A stretch of 49,530 nt of DNA from Candidatus Krumholzibacteriia bacterium (GCA_016744705.1 JADGDU010000031.1:783-50312); one strand, 5' to 3'; counted from the first letter of the stretch, positions 7,995 through 17,520 are shown. Program-made: numbers and translations. Notes: generated by a model from the sequence alone, not told the origin.

Positions 7995-9416
7995 TTAGCT
8001 ACTGGGTGTAGGCGGTTGTTTCTCGTTTTTCGAACCACCATCACGCCAGGCAGTCAACAGAGCCAGTAAGGCCAAAATACTGATCAACCCCAAAGCGCTG
8101 TTCATGATCTTGAGCAATCCAGGAACAGCCATTTTCCCAGTCAAGCCCGCAGACCCCAAATGGTAGACTAGAAATACCGTGATCAGCATCATGGAAAAGA
8201 CCATGCCCAGGGTGCGCATTTGAGCCGACAGGGCCGAAGTCATGGCTGTGTGTTTGCGGGGCGCATGGCTCATTATGACGGTCATATTGGGGGAGGAAAA
8301 AAGCGCGAAGCCTATGCCATGCATGGCCAGAGAGAACACCAACAGAGCCGGTGATTCGAAGCGGGGCATTTGCCAGGCTGCAATGGTGCCAATGAAGATC
8401 AGGCTGACCCCGGAGGCTGCCAGAAGTTGAGGCCTGATCCGATCGGCCAAGCGGCCGGCAAAAGGGGCCAACGAGGCCATCAGTACAGGGGAAACCATCA
8501 ACATCCAGCCGGCTTTATCCGGTGTCCAATTCCAGACCTCTTGCAGATACAGACTGAAAAGAAATGAGGTTCCAAAGGCTCCGGCGTAGGTGAGCAATTG
8601 GACTGTCAGGGCCCTGATTAAAATGGGGCGACTTTGGAGGGCATCAACTGAAACGAGGGGTGATGGTGATTCTTTTTCCACTCGGACGAACCATATCAAG
8701 GCCAAAATTCCGGCCGTTACAATAACCCAGCCCATGGGCGATTGGGCCAGAGTGGCACTGCCGGCAATCAATAAGATAAGTCCGCTGGCGCTAAGTAGGG
8801 TTCCTGGCCAATCGAATATGAGTTTTGGCCGTCGCCATTGCCAATTGAGGCCACTTCCAGCGAGCAAAGTAGCCCCAAGGGAAAATAGGGCGCTGATCAA
8901 ATACATCCATCGCCAACCCATAAATGTGGTGACCATTCCGGCCACGAATGGGCCGGCCGAGAGCCCCACATAAACGGCACCGATGTTCAATCCCATGGCC
9001 CGTCCCAAGCGGTTTCGGGGTACAGACTCAGCCAGGATAGCCATGTTGGTGGCTCCTACCAAGGCGGCGCTGAGGCCTTGAAAAATGCGGGCCAGTAAGA
9101 CTGGAGGAACCGATTGAGATAACCCCAGACCCAAGGTGGCGAGGGTGAAGCCTGTGATGCCCAAGAGGAAAAAGGAATTCTTATCCCCAGCATCCGCCAG
9201 GCGTCCGGCCGGGAGAATTAAAGCGGCCACGGTGCCCAAATATAGGGTTTCGAATAAGCCAAGAGTAGCCCCTCCCATAATCAGGTCACGGCTCATGGCA
9301 GGCAGCGCGACACTGGCTCCGGAGAACATGAAGGGCATGGCGAAATTGGTGAAGGCGATAGTATAAACAATGCGTTCAGAGGATGACTTATCCAATGGAC
9401 TGTCAGGAAGACTCAA
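7995..9416 (-). CDS. MFS transporter, probably a DHA2-type drug exporter
   Basis: A 473-residue polytopic inner membrane protein with many hydrophobic segments, consistent with 14 helices. The L-A-R-I-F-Q-G-L-S-A-A stretch and the G-P-F-V-A-G motif C-like segment after the fifth helix are typical of drug/H+ antiporters of the EmrB/QacA group. The TTG start at 9416 is well supported: AGGAGG lies 7 nt upstream, and the TTG overlaps the TGA of the preceding small gene, which implies translational coupling. The substrate cannot be told from the sequence. It sits tail to tail with the RND pump operon, so two unrelated exporters are neighbours here. Confidence 0.88.
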   Translation of the reverse strand: MSLPDSPLDKSSSERIVYTIAFTNFAMPFMFSGASVALPAMSRDLIMGGATLGLFETLYLGTVAALILPAGRLADAGDKNSFFLLGITGFTLATLGLGLSQSVPPVLLARIFQGLSAALVGATNMAILAESVPRNRLGRAMGLNIGAVYVGLSAGPFVAGMVTTFMGWRWMYLISALFSLGATLLAGSGLNWQWRRPKLIFDWPGTLLSASGLILLIAGSATLAQSPMGWVIVTAGILALIWFVRVEKESPSPLVSVDALQSRPILIRALTVQLLTYAGAFGTSFLFSLYLQEVWNWTPDKAGWMLMVSPVLMASLAPFAGRLADRIRPQLLAASGVSLIFIGTIAAWQMPRFESPALLVFSLAMHGIGFALFSSPNMTVIMSHAPRKHTAMTSALSAQMRTLGMVFSMMLITVFLVYHLGSAGLTGKMAVPGLLKIMNSALGLISILALLALLTAWRDGGSKNEKQPPTPSS

Positions 9417-9601
9417 CCCAGATCCTCCTGATACACTTCCAAATCAAATTCTTTCGACCATTCGTTCCAGCGGGCGGTGATGACCATGGGCCGGCAGCAC
9501 ACTGCGCAATCTTCCACCAATTGTTGGTGATGCCCAAGCTCTTCTTCAATGAACACTTCATTGGTTTTGCCACAACTGGCGCATTGATAATTCAGATCCA
9601 T
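9413..9601 (-). CDS. CPXCG-type cysteine-rich small protein
   Basis: A 62-residue protein with two Cys pairs, C-A-S-C-G near residue 8 and D-C-A-V-C-C-R-P near residue 32. The second is the signature of the CPXCG-motif cysteine-rich family (Pfam Cys_rich_CPXG). The family is short, cytosolic, probably zinc-binding and of unknown function. Here the first motif reads CxxCG without the usual proline. The gene is coupled to the MFS exporter by a TTGA overlap, and the exporter ribosome site lies inside it. Confidence 0.8.
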   Translation of the reverse strand: MDLNYQCASCGKTNEVFIEEELGHHQQLVEDCAVCCRPMVITARWNEWSKEFDLEVYQEDLG

Positions 9602-9618
9602 GATTGTGTCCTGATTTC

Positions 9619-10449
9619 TTAAAAAGTGTAGACAGTCATGCCGCCCACCATAGAATTGGCACCAAAGATAATGCTTTGATCTGCCGTGTCCTGCCCACCA
9701 CTTCTGGTGGGAATTCCATTCAAGTCGATATAACCAACACTGATAAAGTAGTGCAGAAAGAACCGTGTCAGGAACTCAAACTTCAAGCCAACTTTCGTAT
9801 TGATGCCAAAGCCAGCCAGACTCAAGCGATCACTGCGCTCCTGGCCGAACAAGGTCACATCCGTTTTGGGGGTGACGATGCCCAGACCCAAGGCGGCTGT
9901 AACATAGAGGCCCATGGATTGGGAGGAGTTCTCCCAGGCTGGGATCATGGTTTCTATTTCGGCGTTGCCGTAATTTAATCCGTCAGTGTGTTCAAATTGT
10001 AAAAAATCATGGCCCATCTGGATCAAATCATTGTCATAAATGCCAGCATGATCGGGTGATGCTGATTCTTCGATGGTGCCGGAAATGGTGGTGCCCTGGT
10101 TCTGCGTAAGCACGTATTTCATATGGGTCATACCCAGAGAGATGTTGGTTCTTTCACTAATGTAGTAACCAATGCGAGCCTCGTATTGGGGGACGGTCAT
10201 GCGGGCGGGATTGAGGTAGAGGCCGGCACTGAAACTGGAGGGTTTGTCGTGGGCGGTGGCTTCATTCAGGGTGAAATCATAACCGGGGCCCTGGAAATGC
10301 AGGTCACTGCTGGCGTAAGTGGAACGGTTGTATCCCCAATAAAAATATAGCTCGCCTTTGTGGTTGCCCGGTTCAGCAAGGACTGGGGCGGAGCAGAGGG
10401 AGAAGGCACTCAAGAGGAGGCACAAGGAAATCTTGAAGAGCTGAGACAA
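9619..10449 (-). CDS. Predicted outer membrane beta-barrel protein
   Basis: A 276-residue exported protein. A signal peptide (about residues 1-25, ending P-V-L-A) is followed by alternating polar and aromatic strands (for example L-Y-F-Y-W-G-Y-N-R) and a terminal Phe, as expected for an outer membrane barrel inserted by the BAM machinery. I do not recognise a specific family or ligand. The start is a TTG with AAAGGA 8 nt upstream, and no better start is visible. It is divergent from the small lipoprotein gene at 10626. Confidence 0.65.
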   Translation of the reverse strand: MSQLFKISLCLLLSAFSLCSAPVLAEPGNHKGELYFYWGYNRSTYASSDLHFQGPGYDFTLNEATAHDKPSSFSAGLYLNPARMTVPQYEARIGYYISERTNISLGMTHMKYVLTQNQGTTISGTIEESASPDHAGIYDNDLIQMGHDFLQFEHTDGLNYGNAEIETMIPAWENSSQSMGLYVTAALGLGIVTPKTDVTLFGQERSDRLSLAGFGINTKVGLKFEFLTRFFLHYFISVGYIDLNGIPTRSGGQDTADQSIIFGANSMVGGMTVYTF

Positions 10450-10544
10450 TGGGGTTGTCCTTTGGGATGCGAACTAATGATCTCATTCTCTGGCTATAAT
10501 ACTTTGGAAAAGGAAGAAGGTCAATTTGGTGAAAATCATAACTC

Positions 10545-10572
10545 TTGAAAAACGATAAAGTTTGTTTAGATT
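10545..10572 (+). promoter_or_regulatory. Candidate sigma70 promoter of the small lipoprotein gene
   Basis: TTGAAA (10545-10550) and TAGATT (10567-10572) have a 16-nt spacer and lie about 54 nt before the start codon. The -35 box is good and the -10 box is fair. Confidence 0.45.
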
Positions 10573-10625
10573 GACCGTGTTATTGGGAAAATGAAAGTGA
10601 TTGGGATTCAATGTGGGAGAAAAAA

Positions 10626-11039
10626 ATGAAAACACGTTTTAATGCTTTTTCAGTAGTTGCGGCCTTGGTTGTGGTGATTGTGGCCCTTTCGGGTTGCAGC
10701 AGCACGAGTTCCTTGCCTGGCGGAAGCACTGGTATGGAATTGGGCAAACAGCTTATGGGGTCTTTTGGTGATGCGGGCAGTATTCTGAGTTCCATCACCG
10801 ATTCGGGATCGGCCCAGAGTGCCATCTCACAGCTGGATGCCGTGGGTGTGGATCTGGACCAGTTGGCCAAAACCGCTGGTGATGCCTCACCCGAAGCCCA
10901 GGCCGGCCTGAGCGACATGGTGGCATCTCAAATTCCTGGCTTCACCGAGATCACCGAAAAAGCTTATGCCATTCCCGGCGTCAAGCCTGTGGTGAAGCCT
11001 TCGGTGGATTCTCTGCTTTCCAAGTTTGCTGGATTTTAA
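10626..11039 (+). CDS. Small lipoprotein of unknown function
   Basis: A 137-residue predicted lipoprotein. After a basic start and a hydrophobic helix, the lipobox A-L-S-G-C places the lipidated cysteine at residue 24, followed by a Ser/Gly-rich linker. The mature part is small, rich in Ala, Ser and Asp, and probably helical (Q-S-A-I-S-Q-L-D-A-V-G-V-D). I recognise no domain. The ATG at 10626 is preferred over one 15 nt upstream because GGGAGA sits about 6 nt before it. It has its own candidate promoter and a strong terminator, so it is probably a single-gene unit. Confidence 0.75.
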   Translation: MKTRFNAFSVVAALVVVIVALSGCSSTSSLPGGSTGMELGKQLMGSFGDAGSILSSITDSGSAQSAISQLDAVGVDLDQLAKTAGDASPEAQAGLSDMVASQIPGFTEITEKAYAIPGVKPVVKPSVDSLLSKFAGF

Positions 11040-11070
11040 GAGGCGGATTAATTCGGCTTTTGATCTTAGT

Positions 11071-11110
11071 AAATGGGCCGCAGTCAAAGAGACTGCGGCC
11101 CATTTTTTTT
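11071..11110 (+). terminator. Strong intrinsic terminator
   Basis: A hairpin with a perfect G/C-rich stem (core 11074-11085 with 11091-11102, extended by A-T pairs) and loop AAAGA is followed by eight T. It ends the small lipoprotein transcript. The flanking A-run on the other side means it could also act on the subtilase transcript arriving from the minus strand. Confidence 0.93.
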
Positions 11111-11126
11111 GATTCAATTCCAGACT

Positions 11127-14100
11127 CTATTTCAGCATGATCATTTTCCGCGTCTGGCTGAATCCATCGGTTTCCAGGCGGTAGAAATACACGCCACTGG
11201 CATGGTCACGGGCGTCCCAACGGGACTGGTGAGAACCAGCAGCCATCACGCCATCAACCAGGGTTTTGACCAGCTCGCCACGCACGTTATATACCTGCAG
11301 GCTAACTTGACCCTCAGCAGCCAGGCTGTATTTGATTTCCGTCATGGGGTTGAATGGGTTGGGTGCATTCTGCCCAAGGGTGGTGCGGGCCGGGCCCAAT
11401 TCATCCTGACCAATGGCAATGCCACCTCCGGCGCTGCCGGCAGTCAAACCACCCCAGGTGACAGCATCGATGTAGACGTCATCGTAGTTGGCGCTGGCAT
11501 CACACATGAAGCGCAACTTGGCGTTGCTGGGGTAGTTGTAGGATGCGGCTGGGATGGGAACAGTTACGGTGTAGAACGTACTGTTATTGAATTCCACATC
11601 GCGAGCCCAGGATTCGACGGTTTGCCAGGTGGACCCATCGTAATACTGCAGCCAGAAATCTTCATTGGATTCCATGCTGTAGGCGTAGAAGTAGAACTCC
11701 ACTTCCATCTCCACAAATCCGCTCACATCGTAACCAGCTGTGTGGTAGAACGATGACGTGGTTCCGGAGTTGTCCTGGATGTTGGCTGCGTTGCTGCCTT
11801 CGTAGGCCCGGGTGCCACTGGTGTAGAGGGAGCAATCGCGTCCACCATCGGTGTAGTGTCCGAAGCCACTTTCAAAATCATCGTAAGTAATGGTGACCCA
11901 CTCGCCACCACCACTGGGCTCAGTCACGGTGATATAAGCGCTTTTGGTCAGGTCATCGGAGCCATAAGCATTGCCGGCAGTGAGACTGACGGTGTAGGAC
12001 CCAGCGCTGGCATAGCTGTGCGAGGGGTTCTGGGCTGTAGAGGTGCCGCCGTCGCCGAAGGTCCAGTTCCAGCTGGTGGCTGCGCCGGTGGATTCATCGG
12101 TGAAAGTTACAGCCAGAGGGGCCACGCCAGAGGCGGGGGAGCCACTGAAGGCTGCCACCGGTGGTGTTCCCACGGGACCACTGATGATGCTGATGCCATC
12201 AAAAGCGAACCCATCATAACCGGTGTCGTAGTTGTCGTACTGCTGGAACTTTACCACGAAATTGCTGGTGAGGTTTAGGCCGGCGCCCGCTGCTTCGGCG
12301 TCCAGATCGAGAGTGAAGAATTGCCAGGTGTTGTTGGAGTAGCTGGCGCCATTCAAGTCCAGAACTTTGACGAAGCTTGCCCCGCCATCATCCGAGAAAT
12401 AGATGCCATCCTGAGAGTGGGTTTCGTCGCCAAATTCTTTCCAGTAAAATTCCATATCCAACTGAGACTCTCCCGCGAGATTCAACTGCAACCAGGCTTC
12501 GTTCAAACTGTAAGAGCCACCGTTGGTGTGATCGTCCAGCACCAGGTGGTAGTTGCCACTGTTAGGAGTATTGGCCGTAGTAACCTGGATGCGGCCTTCG
12601 GTGCCTTCGTACAGAGACCAATACTGGTCTACAGCGCCGCCTTCGAAGCCAGTGCTATAAGGTACGGTGGCGTAGGTGCCGGCGGGGTTGGTGGCTGTTA
12701 TATAGTTGGTTTTGGTCTCGGCATCGCTGCCCTGAGCGTTGGTTGCCGTCAGGACCACGGTGTAGGAACCAGCGGTGTTGTAGGTGTGACTGGGGTTTTG
12801 GGCTGTGGATGTTTCACCGTCACCAAAGTTCCAATTCCAGCTGGTGGGCAGATCGGTGGAGGCGTCGGTGAAATTGACAGCCAGAGGAGCAGTGCCGTTG
12901 GTGGGCACACCGGTGAAAGCTGCAGTGGGAGCCAGGGGGGTGGTGCCGCCACCGCCGCCCACGGCTGCTTCGGCATCAACCATGCCGTATCCCGTATAGC
13001 GATCCCAGCCGGACCCGGATTCCACACTGACCACATCCTGAGCCGAAGTGACCAGGGCGTCGCGCACCTGGGCTGGACTGTAGGAGGGATTTTTGGCTTT
13101 TACCAGAGCGGCCACGCCGGCCACATAGGGTGTGGCGCAGCTGGTGCCGTTGAAGAATCCGGAGTAATCACCGGAATCATATCCACCGGATCCCTGAATA
13201 TCTGTGGTGGGCAGGATGGTGGGACCCAAAAGGTCAACTGCCGTATTGGCATCCTGAGAGGTGGTACCATAATTCGATCCCCACCAGCGCTCACCGTCGC
13301 AGGTGTAGCCGTTAGGATCGGTGCTGACGCCTGTGTTAACATCGCCACTGCTGCTGGAGCTGCGTTTGCGCTCGCCACAGGGAGAGGCTGCGCCCACGGC
13401 GATGACGTACTGGTTGATTGCAGGGTAGCTGATGGTGGAGGCGTTTTCGTTACCGGTAGCCGCCAGGATGGTGCAACCGGCGTTGTAGGCGTAGAGCAAG
13501 GCTGCGTCGGTGGCAGAGTCACTGCTGATGGCCGCACCCAAACTCAGGCTGAGAATATCTGCACCGTTGTCTGCAGCATAAAAAAGGGCGTTCTGGATGG
13601 CACTGAAATACATGGAGCCAGCACTGTCGGCTACCTTCAGGGGCATGATGCTGCAATCGGCAGCGATACCCGCGGCGCCAAGTGAGTTGTTCATGGCAGC
13701 TGCCACACCGGCACAAGCGGTGCCATGGCCGGCAGATGAACTGTTGTCGTCGGGGTTGGAATCGTTATCACCAAAATCGTAGCCGGTCACTTGGAGCAGG
13801 TCCGGATGGCCTACATCTACGCCACTGTCGATGATGGCAATGACCACACTGCTGTTGCCATAGCCCTGGCTGCCGTCCCAGGCATTCTGGGCGTTGGCAT
13901 CAAATCCGGCCGTGCCTACAGTGCTGGAGAGAGTGTGCTCATAGGTTCCGCCCCAGTCCAGGCCGGGCAATTGGGCGGTGTTGTTGTGGCCCCAATGGTC
14001 GGCGTGCAAAGGATCGCTGGGTACGGCGGCAGGATAGGCGACCCAATCCAGGGAAACCGCCTGCACGCTTTTATCGGCACGGAATTGGGCAGCCAGATCC

Positions 14101-14528
14101 GTCAGATCATCGGTGGCTTTGAAGTGGAACATGAACCAGCGGTCCACGCCCAGATCGGCGGCTTTGTCCGCGTTGTTTAGTTGAATATAGGGGCGTTCAA
14201 TAAGGAGAATTCCGGCTTCGTCAGCCAGAAGATCTACCGATTCAATACCCGTTTCATTTTCAGAAACCCGGTCCCCTTTATCGCTCAAATGACTCAGGTT
14301 GGATTGGGCCATGGCTTCGGTTTTGAATTGCACAAGGAGCCGGTTGGGTGCAAAAGGAAGAGCTGTTTGGTAGTCGGTGGTGAAGCCACCTTGGACCGGA
14401 GCGAAGGCCCTCAGCGAGCCCTTCTTTTGGGCGGCATTCAAGGCACTTTCTTCCTGGGCAAAAGCCGATGTGGATATGAGGAAAATCAGAAGGGTCATGA
14501 AAATGACAGCATGTTGTTTTCTGGACAT
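11127..14528 (-). CDS. Secreted subtilisin-like (S8) protease with two PKD domains and a C-terminal FlgD/T9SS-like domain
   Basis: A 1133-residue exported protease. The signal peptide is residues 1-24, followed by a propeptide. The S8 catalytic domain has the triad Asp234 (I-I-D-S-G-V-D), His268 (G-H-G-T-A) and Ser463 (N-G-T-S-C-A-T-P). PKD domains lie at about 531-613 and 788-869, with near-identical W-N-W-x-F-G-D-G-x-T-S-T-A-Q-N-P-S-H cores. Each is followed by a beta-sandwich region starting with a G-F-E or D-F-E-S-G-F motif. The C-terminus (about 1042-1133) is a FlgD-like Ig domain opening with N-A-P-N-P-F-N-P and ending S-G-V-Y-F-Y-R, a likely secretion or surface-anchoring signal. The ATG at 14528 is chosen for its signal peptide and GGAG. 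A longer reading to 14645 would bury the signal peptide. Its likely role is extracellular protein degradation. Confidence 0.93.
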   Translation of the reverse strand: MSRKQHAVIFMTLLIFLISTSAFAQEESALNAAQKKGSLRAFAPVQGGFTTDYQTALPFAPNRLLVQFKTEAMAQSNLSHLSDKGDRVSENETGIESVDLLADEAGILLIERPYIQLNNADKAADLGVDRWFMFHFKATDDLTDLAAQFRADKSVQAVSLDWVAYPAAVPSDPLHADHWGHNNTAQLPGLDWGGTYEHTLSSTVGTAGFDANAQNAWDGSQGYGNSSVVIAIIDSGVDVGHPDLLQVTGYDFGDNDSNPDDNSSSAGHGTACAGVAAAMNNSLGAAGIAADCSIMPLKVADSAGSMYFSAIQNALFYAADNGADILSLSLGAAISSDSATDAALLYAYNAGCTILAATGNENASTISYPAINQYVIAVGAASPCGERKRSSSSSGDVNTGVSTDPNGYTCDGERWWGSNYGTTSQDANTAVDLLGPTILPTTDIQGSGGYDSGDYSGFFNGTSCATPYVAGVAALVKAKNPSYSPAQVRDALVTSAQDVVSVESGSGWDRYTGYGMVDAEAAVGGGGGTTPLAPTAAFTGVPTNGTAPLAVNFTDASTDLPTSWNWNFGDGETSTAQNPSHTYNTAGSYTVVLTATNAQGSDAETKTNYITATNPAGTYATVPYSTGFEGGAVDQYWSLYEGTEGRIQVTTANTPNSGNYHLVLDDHTNGGSYSLNEAWLQLNLAGESQLDMEFYWKEFGDETHSQDGIYFSDDGGASFVKVLDLNGASYSNNTWQFFTLDLDAEAAGAGLNLTSNFVVKFQQYDNYDTGYDGFAFDGISIISGPVGTPPVAAFSGSPASGVAPLAVTFTDESTGAATSWNWTFGDGGTSTAQNPSHSYASAGSYTVSLTAGNAYGSDDLTKSAYITVTEPSGGGEWVTITYDDFESGFGHYTDGGRDCSLYTSGTRAYEGSNAANIQDNSGTTSSFYHTAGYDVSGFVEMEVEFYFYAYSMESNEDFWLQYYDGSTWQTVESWARDVEFNNSTFYTVTVPIPAASYNYPSNAKLRFMCDASANYDDVYIDAVTWGGLTAGSAGGGIAIGQDELGPARTTLGQNAPNPFNPMTEIKYSLAAEGQVSLQVYNVRGELVKTLVDGVMAAGSHQSRWDARDHASGVYFYRLETDGFSQTRKMIMLK

Positions 14529-14733
14529 GGGATCTCCTGCAAGGGTGGGGTGAGGAGTGACGAGAACTGCAGGGAACCCAAGGCTCCGAGGGGCCGGGGA
14601 AACCTCGCAGAAACCCAGACTATCACGAGTTGAGAACAATTCCAATTGATTTGTTGTTTTTGATGATGTTTCAGTTCATTGAGGGGCCTGAATTGTATTT
14701 GGAGAACCTGGGGAGCGTTCCCAATCCAGGATT

Positions 14734-14761
14734 TTGCTTTTTCCCAATGACCGGGTATAAT
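14734..14761 (+). promoter_or_regulatory. Candidate sigma70 promoter of xth
   Basis: TTGCTT (14734-14739) and a perfect TATAAT (14756-14761) are separated by 16 nt, giving a leader of roughly 40 nt before the exonuclease ATG at 14810. Confidence 0.6.
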
Positions 14762-14809
14762 AAAGAAAAATTGCTTGAGTGAAACCATGAACGATAGGAT
14801 CCCCAGACC

Positions 14810-15562
14810 ATGAAACTGATCTCCTGGAACGTCAACGGCCTGCGCGCCTGCCTGAAAAAAGGATTCGCTGAATTTGTCGCTGGTTCGGATGCCGATGTGA
14901 TCTGTTTGCAGGAAGTTCGTGCCCTTCCCGATCAAGTTGATTTCGAGGTACCAGGCTACACCATGATTTGGAATCCGGCCCTCAAACGGGGCTACAGTGG
15001 CACCGCCTTTCTCACACGCCGCACCCCGTTGGCCGTCTTTCCCGGTATGGGCATTGCCGAACACGACACAGAAGGACGCGTATTGACCGCCGAATTTGCT
15101 GACTTTTTCCTGGTGACGGTATACACCCCCAATGCCAAGCGCGAACTCACCCGTTTGGATTATCGCGAAAACCAATGGGATAAAGATTTTCTGAAATTTG
15201 TGCGCAAGCTGGAGAAGAAAAAGCCGGTGGTATTCTGTGGTGACCTGAATGTCTCCCATAAAGAGATCGATTTGGCGAACCCCAAGACCAACCGGAAAAA
15301 CGCTGGATTTACTGACGAAGAAAGAGCCGGCTTCGACCGCATCGTCAAAGCCGGCTTCATTGATACCTTCCGCGAGTTCGAAACAGGCGGCGGTCACTAT
15401 AGCTGGTGGAGCAACCGACCCGGAGTGCGTGAGCGAAACGTGGGCTGGCGCCTCGATTATTTCCTAATCTCAGCTGCTCTCAGGCCCCGGTTGGTGGCTG
15501 CTACCATTCTCGCCGATGTCCTCGGCTCCGATCACTGCCCGGTGGTTGTTGAGATCAGTTAG
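14810..15562 (+). CDS. xth: Exodeoxyribonuclease III
   Basis: A 250-residue AP endonuclease/3'-5' exonuclease of the Xth/ExoA family, full length. It carries the expected blocks: W-N-V-N-G-L-R at the N-terminus, C-L-Q-E-V-R (metal-binding Glu), [12 protein letters not shown] (catalytic Asp and Asn), and the closing G-S-D-H-C-P-V catalytic Asp-His. It repairs abasic sites and blocked 3' ends in the cytosol. The last 93 nt, including the catalytic Asp-His block, are also antisense coding sequence for the convergent membrane protein gene, an unusually long overlap. Confidence 0.95.
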   Translation: MKLISWNVNGLRACLKKGFAEFVAGSDADVICLQEVRALPDQVDFEVPGYTMIWNPALKRGYSGTAFLTRRTPLAVFPGMGIAEHDTEGRVLTAEFADFFLVTVYTPNAKRELTRLDYRENQWDKDFLKFVRKLEKKKPVVFCGDLNVSHKEIDLANPKTNRKNAGFTDEERAGFDRIVKAGFIDTFREFETGGGHYSWWSNRPGVRERNVGWRLDYFLISAALRPRLVAATILADVLGSDHCPVVVEIS

Positions 15563-16519
15563 GTCCTCTGGGGTATCGTAAGGGCCCTGGTCGGGGGATA
15601 CAGGATCCAGAATTTTAAAGTCGTCCCCAAACTGACCCAGGAAATCCAGGGTGAAATAGCGCAGGGTTACGGCGGCAGGCAAGGTGATGACACTACCTAC
15701 ATAGGGGATGGCCATCAGCAACAATCCCACGCAACAGGTGAGCAATCCGACCACCAGGTAGGCCATCAAAGAGAGCAATGTCAGAAGCATGTAAAAGATT
15801 CCACTGAGGAAAAAACTGCCTGGGTGCTCTCTGAAAATTGCCAGAAACTGTGACCAGGCGGCCATGGTTCCAATGCGGTCCCGGTGCATGATGGGCACCA
15901 CAAAAGCCGACAGGAAAAAGTCAATGTAGAGCAGGGCCACCAACAGAATGAAGGCGATGGTACCGGCGATGATGACTAGTGGAACCGTAATGATCCATCC
16001 GGCTTCAGTGGCCAACAAGGGCACAAAAACTGCCACGCCCAGCAGGGCGCACATGCCTAGAAAAACCATGGAAATAATCCAATATCCCACTTGCCAGACA
16101 AATAAGGAGTCGCCCTGAGCAGCAAACTCTCTCCAGGGTTTTGTCACTTCGGTGCGTTGGTGAATCAGGTTGTCCAGGAACATGAATTTGCCCCGGCTGC
16201 TGAGCCAAAGCATGACCAGAGCAATGACGAGGATGATAATTCCCGCCAAAATGGCCAGGCCCACGGCGAAGCTGTTGGCCATCAGACCTTGACTGTAATC
16301 TCCCAGGTCCCGGGTCATCTCACCGATGTTATCAAAGCCGGTATCTCCTTGGAAGCGGTTGGTGAAATTGCCTCCATTGCTGCTGAAACTGTCGCCGAGG
16401 CCGGCCAGAAACGCAGAGAAACCCAGCACAAACCAGGCACCAATATCGAATGGGCGAAAGAGCAGAGTTTTCATACGCAACCAAGCGCGTGACAGTGGTT
16501 CTGAATAACTGATGTTCAT
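15470..16519 (-). CDS. Integral membrane protein of unknown function
   Basis: A 349-residue inner membrane protein with about six hydrophobic segments. After an amphipathic start ([12 protein letters not shown]) comes a first helix with [15 protein letters not shown], then a polar loop, further helices in pairs, and a hydrophilic C-terminal tail of about 45 residues. The layout resembles poorly described bacterial membrane proteins with repeated helical hairpins, but I cannot name the family with confidence. AGGA lies 8 nt before the ATG at 16519. The tail overlaps the 3' end of xth by 93 nt on the opposite strand. Confidence 0.75.
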   Translation of the reverse strand: MNISYSEPLSRAWLRMKTLLFRPFDIGAWFVLGFSAFLAGLGDSFSSNGGNFTNRFQGDTGFDNIGEMTRDLGDYSQGLMANSFAVGLAILAGIIILVIALVMLWLSSRGKFMFLDNLIHQRTEVTKPWREFAAQGDSLFVWQVGYWIISMVFLGMCALLGVAVFVPLLATEAGWIITVPLVIIAGTIAFILLVALLYIDFFLSAFVVPIMHRDRIGTMAAWSQFLAIFREHPGSFFLSGIFYMLLTLLSLMAYLVVGLLTCCVGLLLMAIPYVGSVITLPAAVTLRYFTLDFLGQFGDDFKILDPVSPDQGPYDTPEDLTDLNNHRAVIGAEDIGENGSSHQPGPESS

Positions 16520-16734
16520 AAATTCAGTCCTGTGGCTATTCCGGAGCGCGGGGGATGGTCCGGAGTCTGTGCGTACTACCCTTGGTTCTGGGTATTATTC
16601 AATACTTTTACCTCAGAAGGCAGTCTTATTTTTTGGGAAAACTATTCTTGAGATTTTTGCAGGCCAACATCGTAAGTCATAGGCTGAAAGGAGAGCTCTC
16701 TCCCTTCAGCCCAGGCCAACATTGCCAATAACTT

Positions 16735-17370
16735 CTAGCGATATAGCCCTTTAATAGCTCCCCATGCCAAATTTTCATGGGCCACAAGGTTCTCCGAGAG
16801 GTGCAGGCGGAAGGGAATATCATTTCCGTCCGACCAACCCCAAGGTCCCTCCAGGCCATTGAGGGAGGCAATGCGGTTGCCGCCATCGTAGCAATCGGTG
16901 ACGTCTCCATACGCGAATCGCATGGCGCATTGCCTTTCCACTGTGGTATATGCAGCAAATTGGTAGAGGCCGGCGGGCACCACGAAGTCTGCGGGGAAAA
17001 CAAACTCCAGCCAGCCATCAAAAATATCGGTGGGCAGGGCAGTGGAGGCGGAAGTCATTAAATTCCCGTCAGCATCCAGAAGGGCCACATGGATTTCATC
17101 TCCGGCGACCATGGATGGTATAGTAACGTTGGGGTTGCCATTGACCACGAACATGAATTCCACACTGAGAACAGCGCTGTCACAAATAAGAGTCGCGGTT
17201 TGGCCCTGTCCCACAACAGCTCCATCATGGCGCAAACCAAACCAAGCTGTTCCTCCCATGCAATCAGCCTCGATGAGCTCCGGGCAGGCTTGAGCCGAGG
17301 TCGCAAAGGAAGCGATCAGAACTATGGAAAGTGCGAGCAATGAGATACGCAGTAGAATCGAATTCAGCAT
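16735..17370 (-). CDS. Secreted cysteine-containing protein of unknown function
   Basis: A 211-residue exported protein. A signal peptide (about residues 1-28, ending S-A-Q-A) precedes C-P-E-L-I-E-A-D-C and a beta-rich body that looks like an Ig or jelly-roll sandwich (V-A-G-D-E-I-H-V-A-L-L-D-A-D-G-N). Cysteines at the start and near the end may form disulfides. The last residues, W-G-A-I-K-G-L-Y-R, form a compact hydrophobic/basic tail of the kind that could act as a sorting tag. The ATG at 17370 has GGAGGG 7 nt upstream. A longer reading from 17436 would add 22 residues before the signal peptide. I recognise no function. Confidence 0.7.
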   Translation of the reverse strand: MLNSILLRISLLALSIVLIASFATSAQACPELIEADCMGGTAWFGLRHDGAVVGQGQTATLICDSAVLSVEFMFVVNGNPNVTIPSMVAGDEIHVALLDADGNLMTSASTALPTDIFDGWLEFVFPADFVVPAGLYQFAAYTTVERQCAMRFAYGDVTDCYDGGNRIASLNGLEGPWGWSDGNDIPFRLHLSENLVAHENLAWGAIKGLYR

Positions 17371-17520
17371 GTTAAATCCCTCCAATTTCTCCAGGGCTGC
17401 CATGAGCTCTGAAGACTCCAATGACATTTTCTGCATGTTGCGCAGAAAACTCTCTCCTTAGAAACACTAAAGAGGAATCACAAAAGTTGCATGCCTTTTT
17501 ATCTATTCTGGTTTTTGATG

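Noticed and set aside
12321..13685. Long plus-strand open frame (454 codons) inside the subtilase gene
   Set aside because: It is antisense to a clear protease with an intact triad and PKD domains. The Gly/Cys-rich translation has no family features and reflects the G/C and codon bias of the real gene.
14495..15397. Minus-strand open frame of 300 codons over xth and the xth promoter
   Set aside because: It overlaps the start of the subtilase and all of xth. Both have strong evidence and this frame has none.
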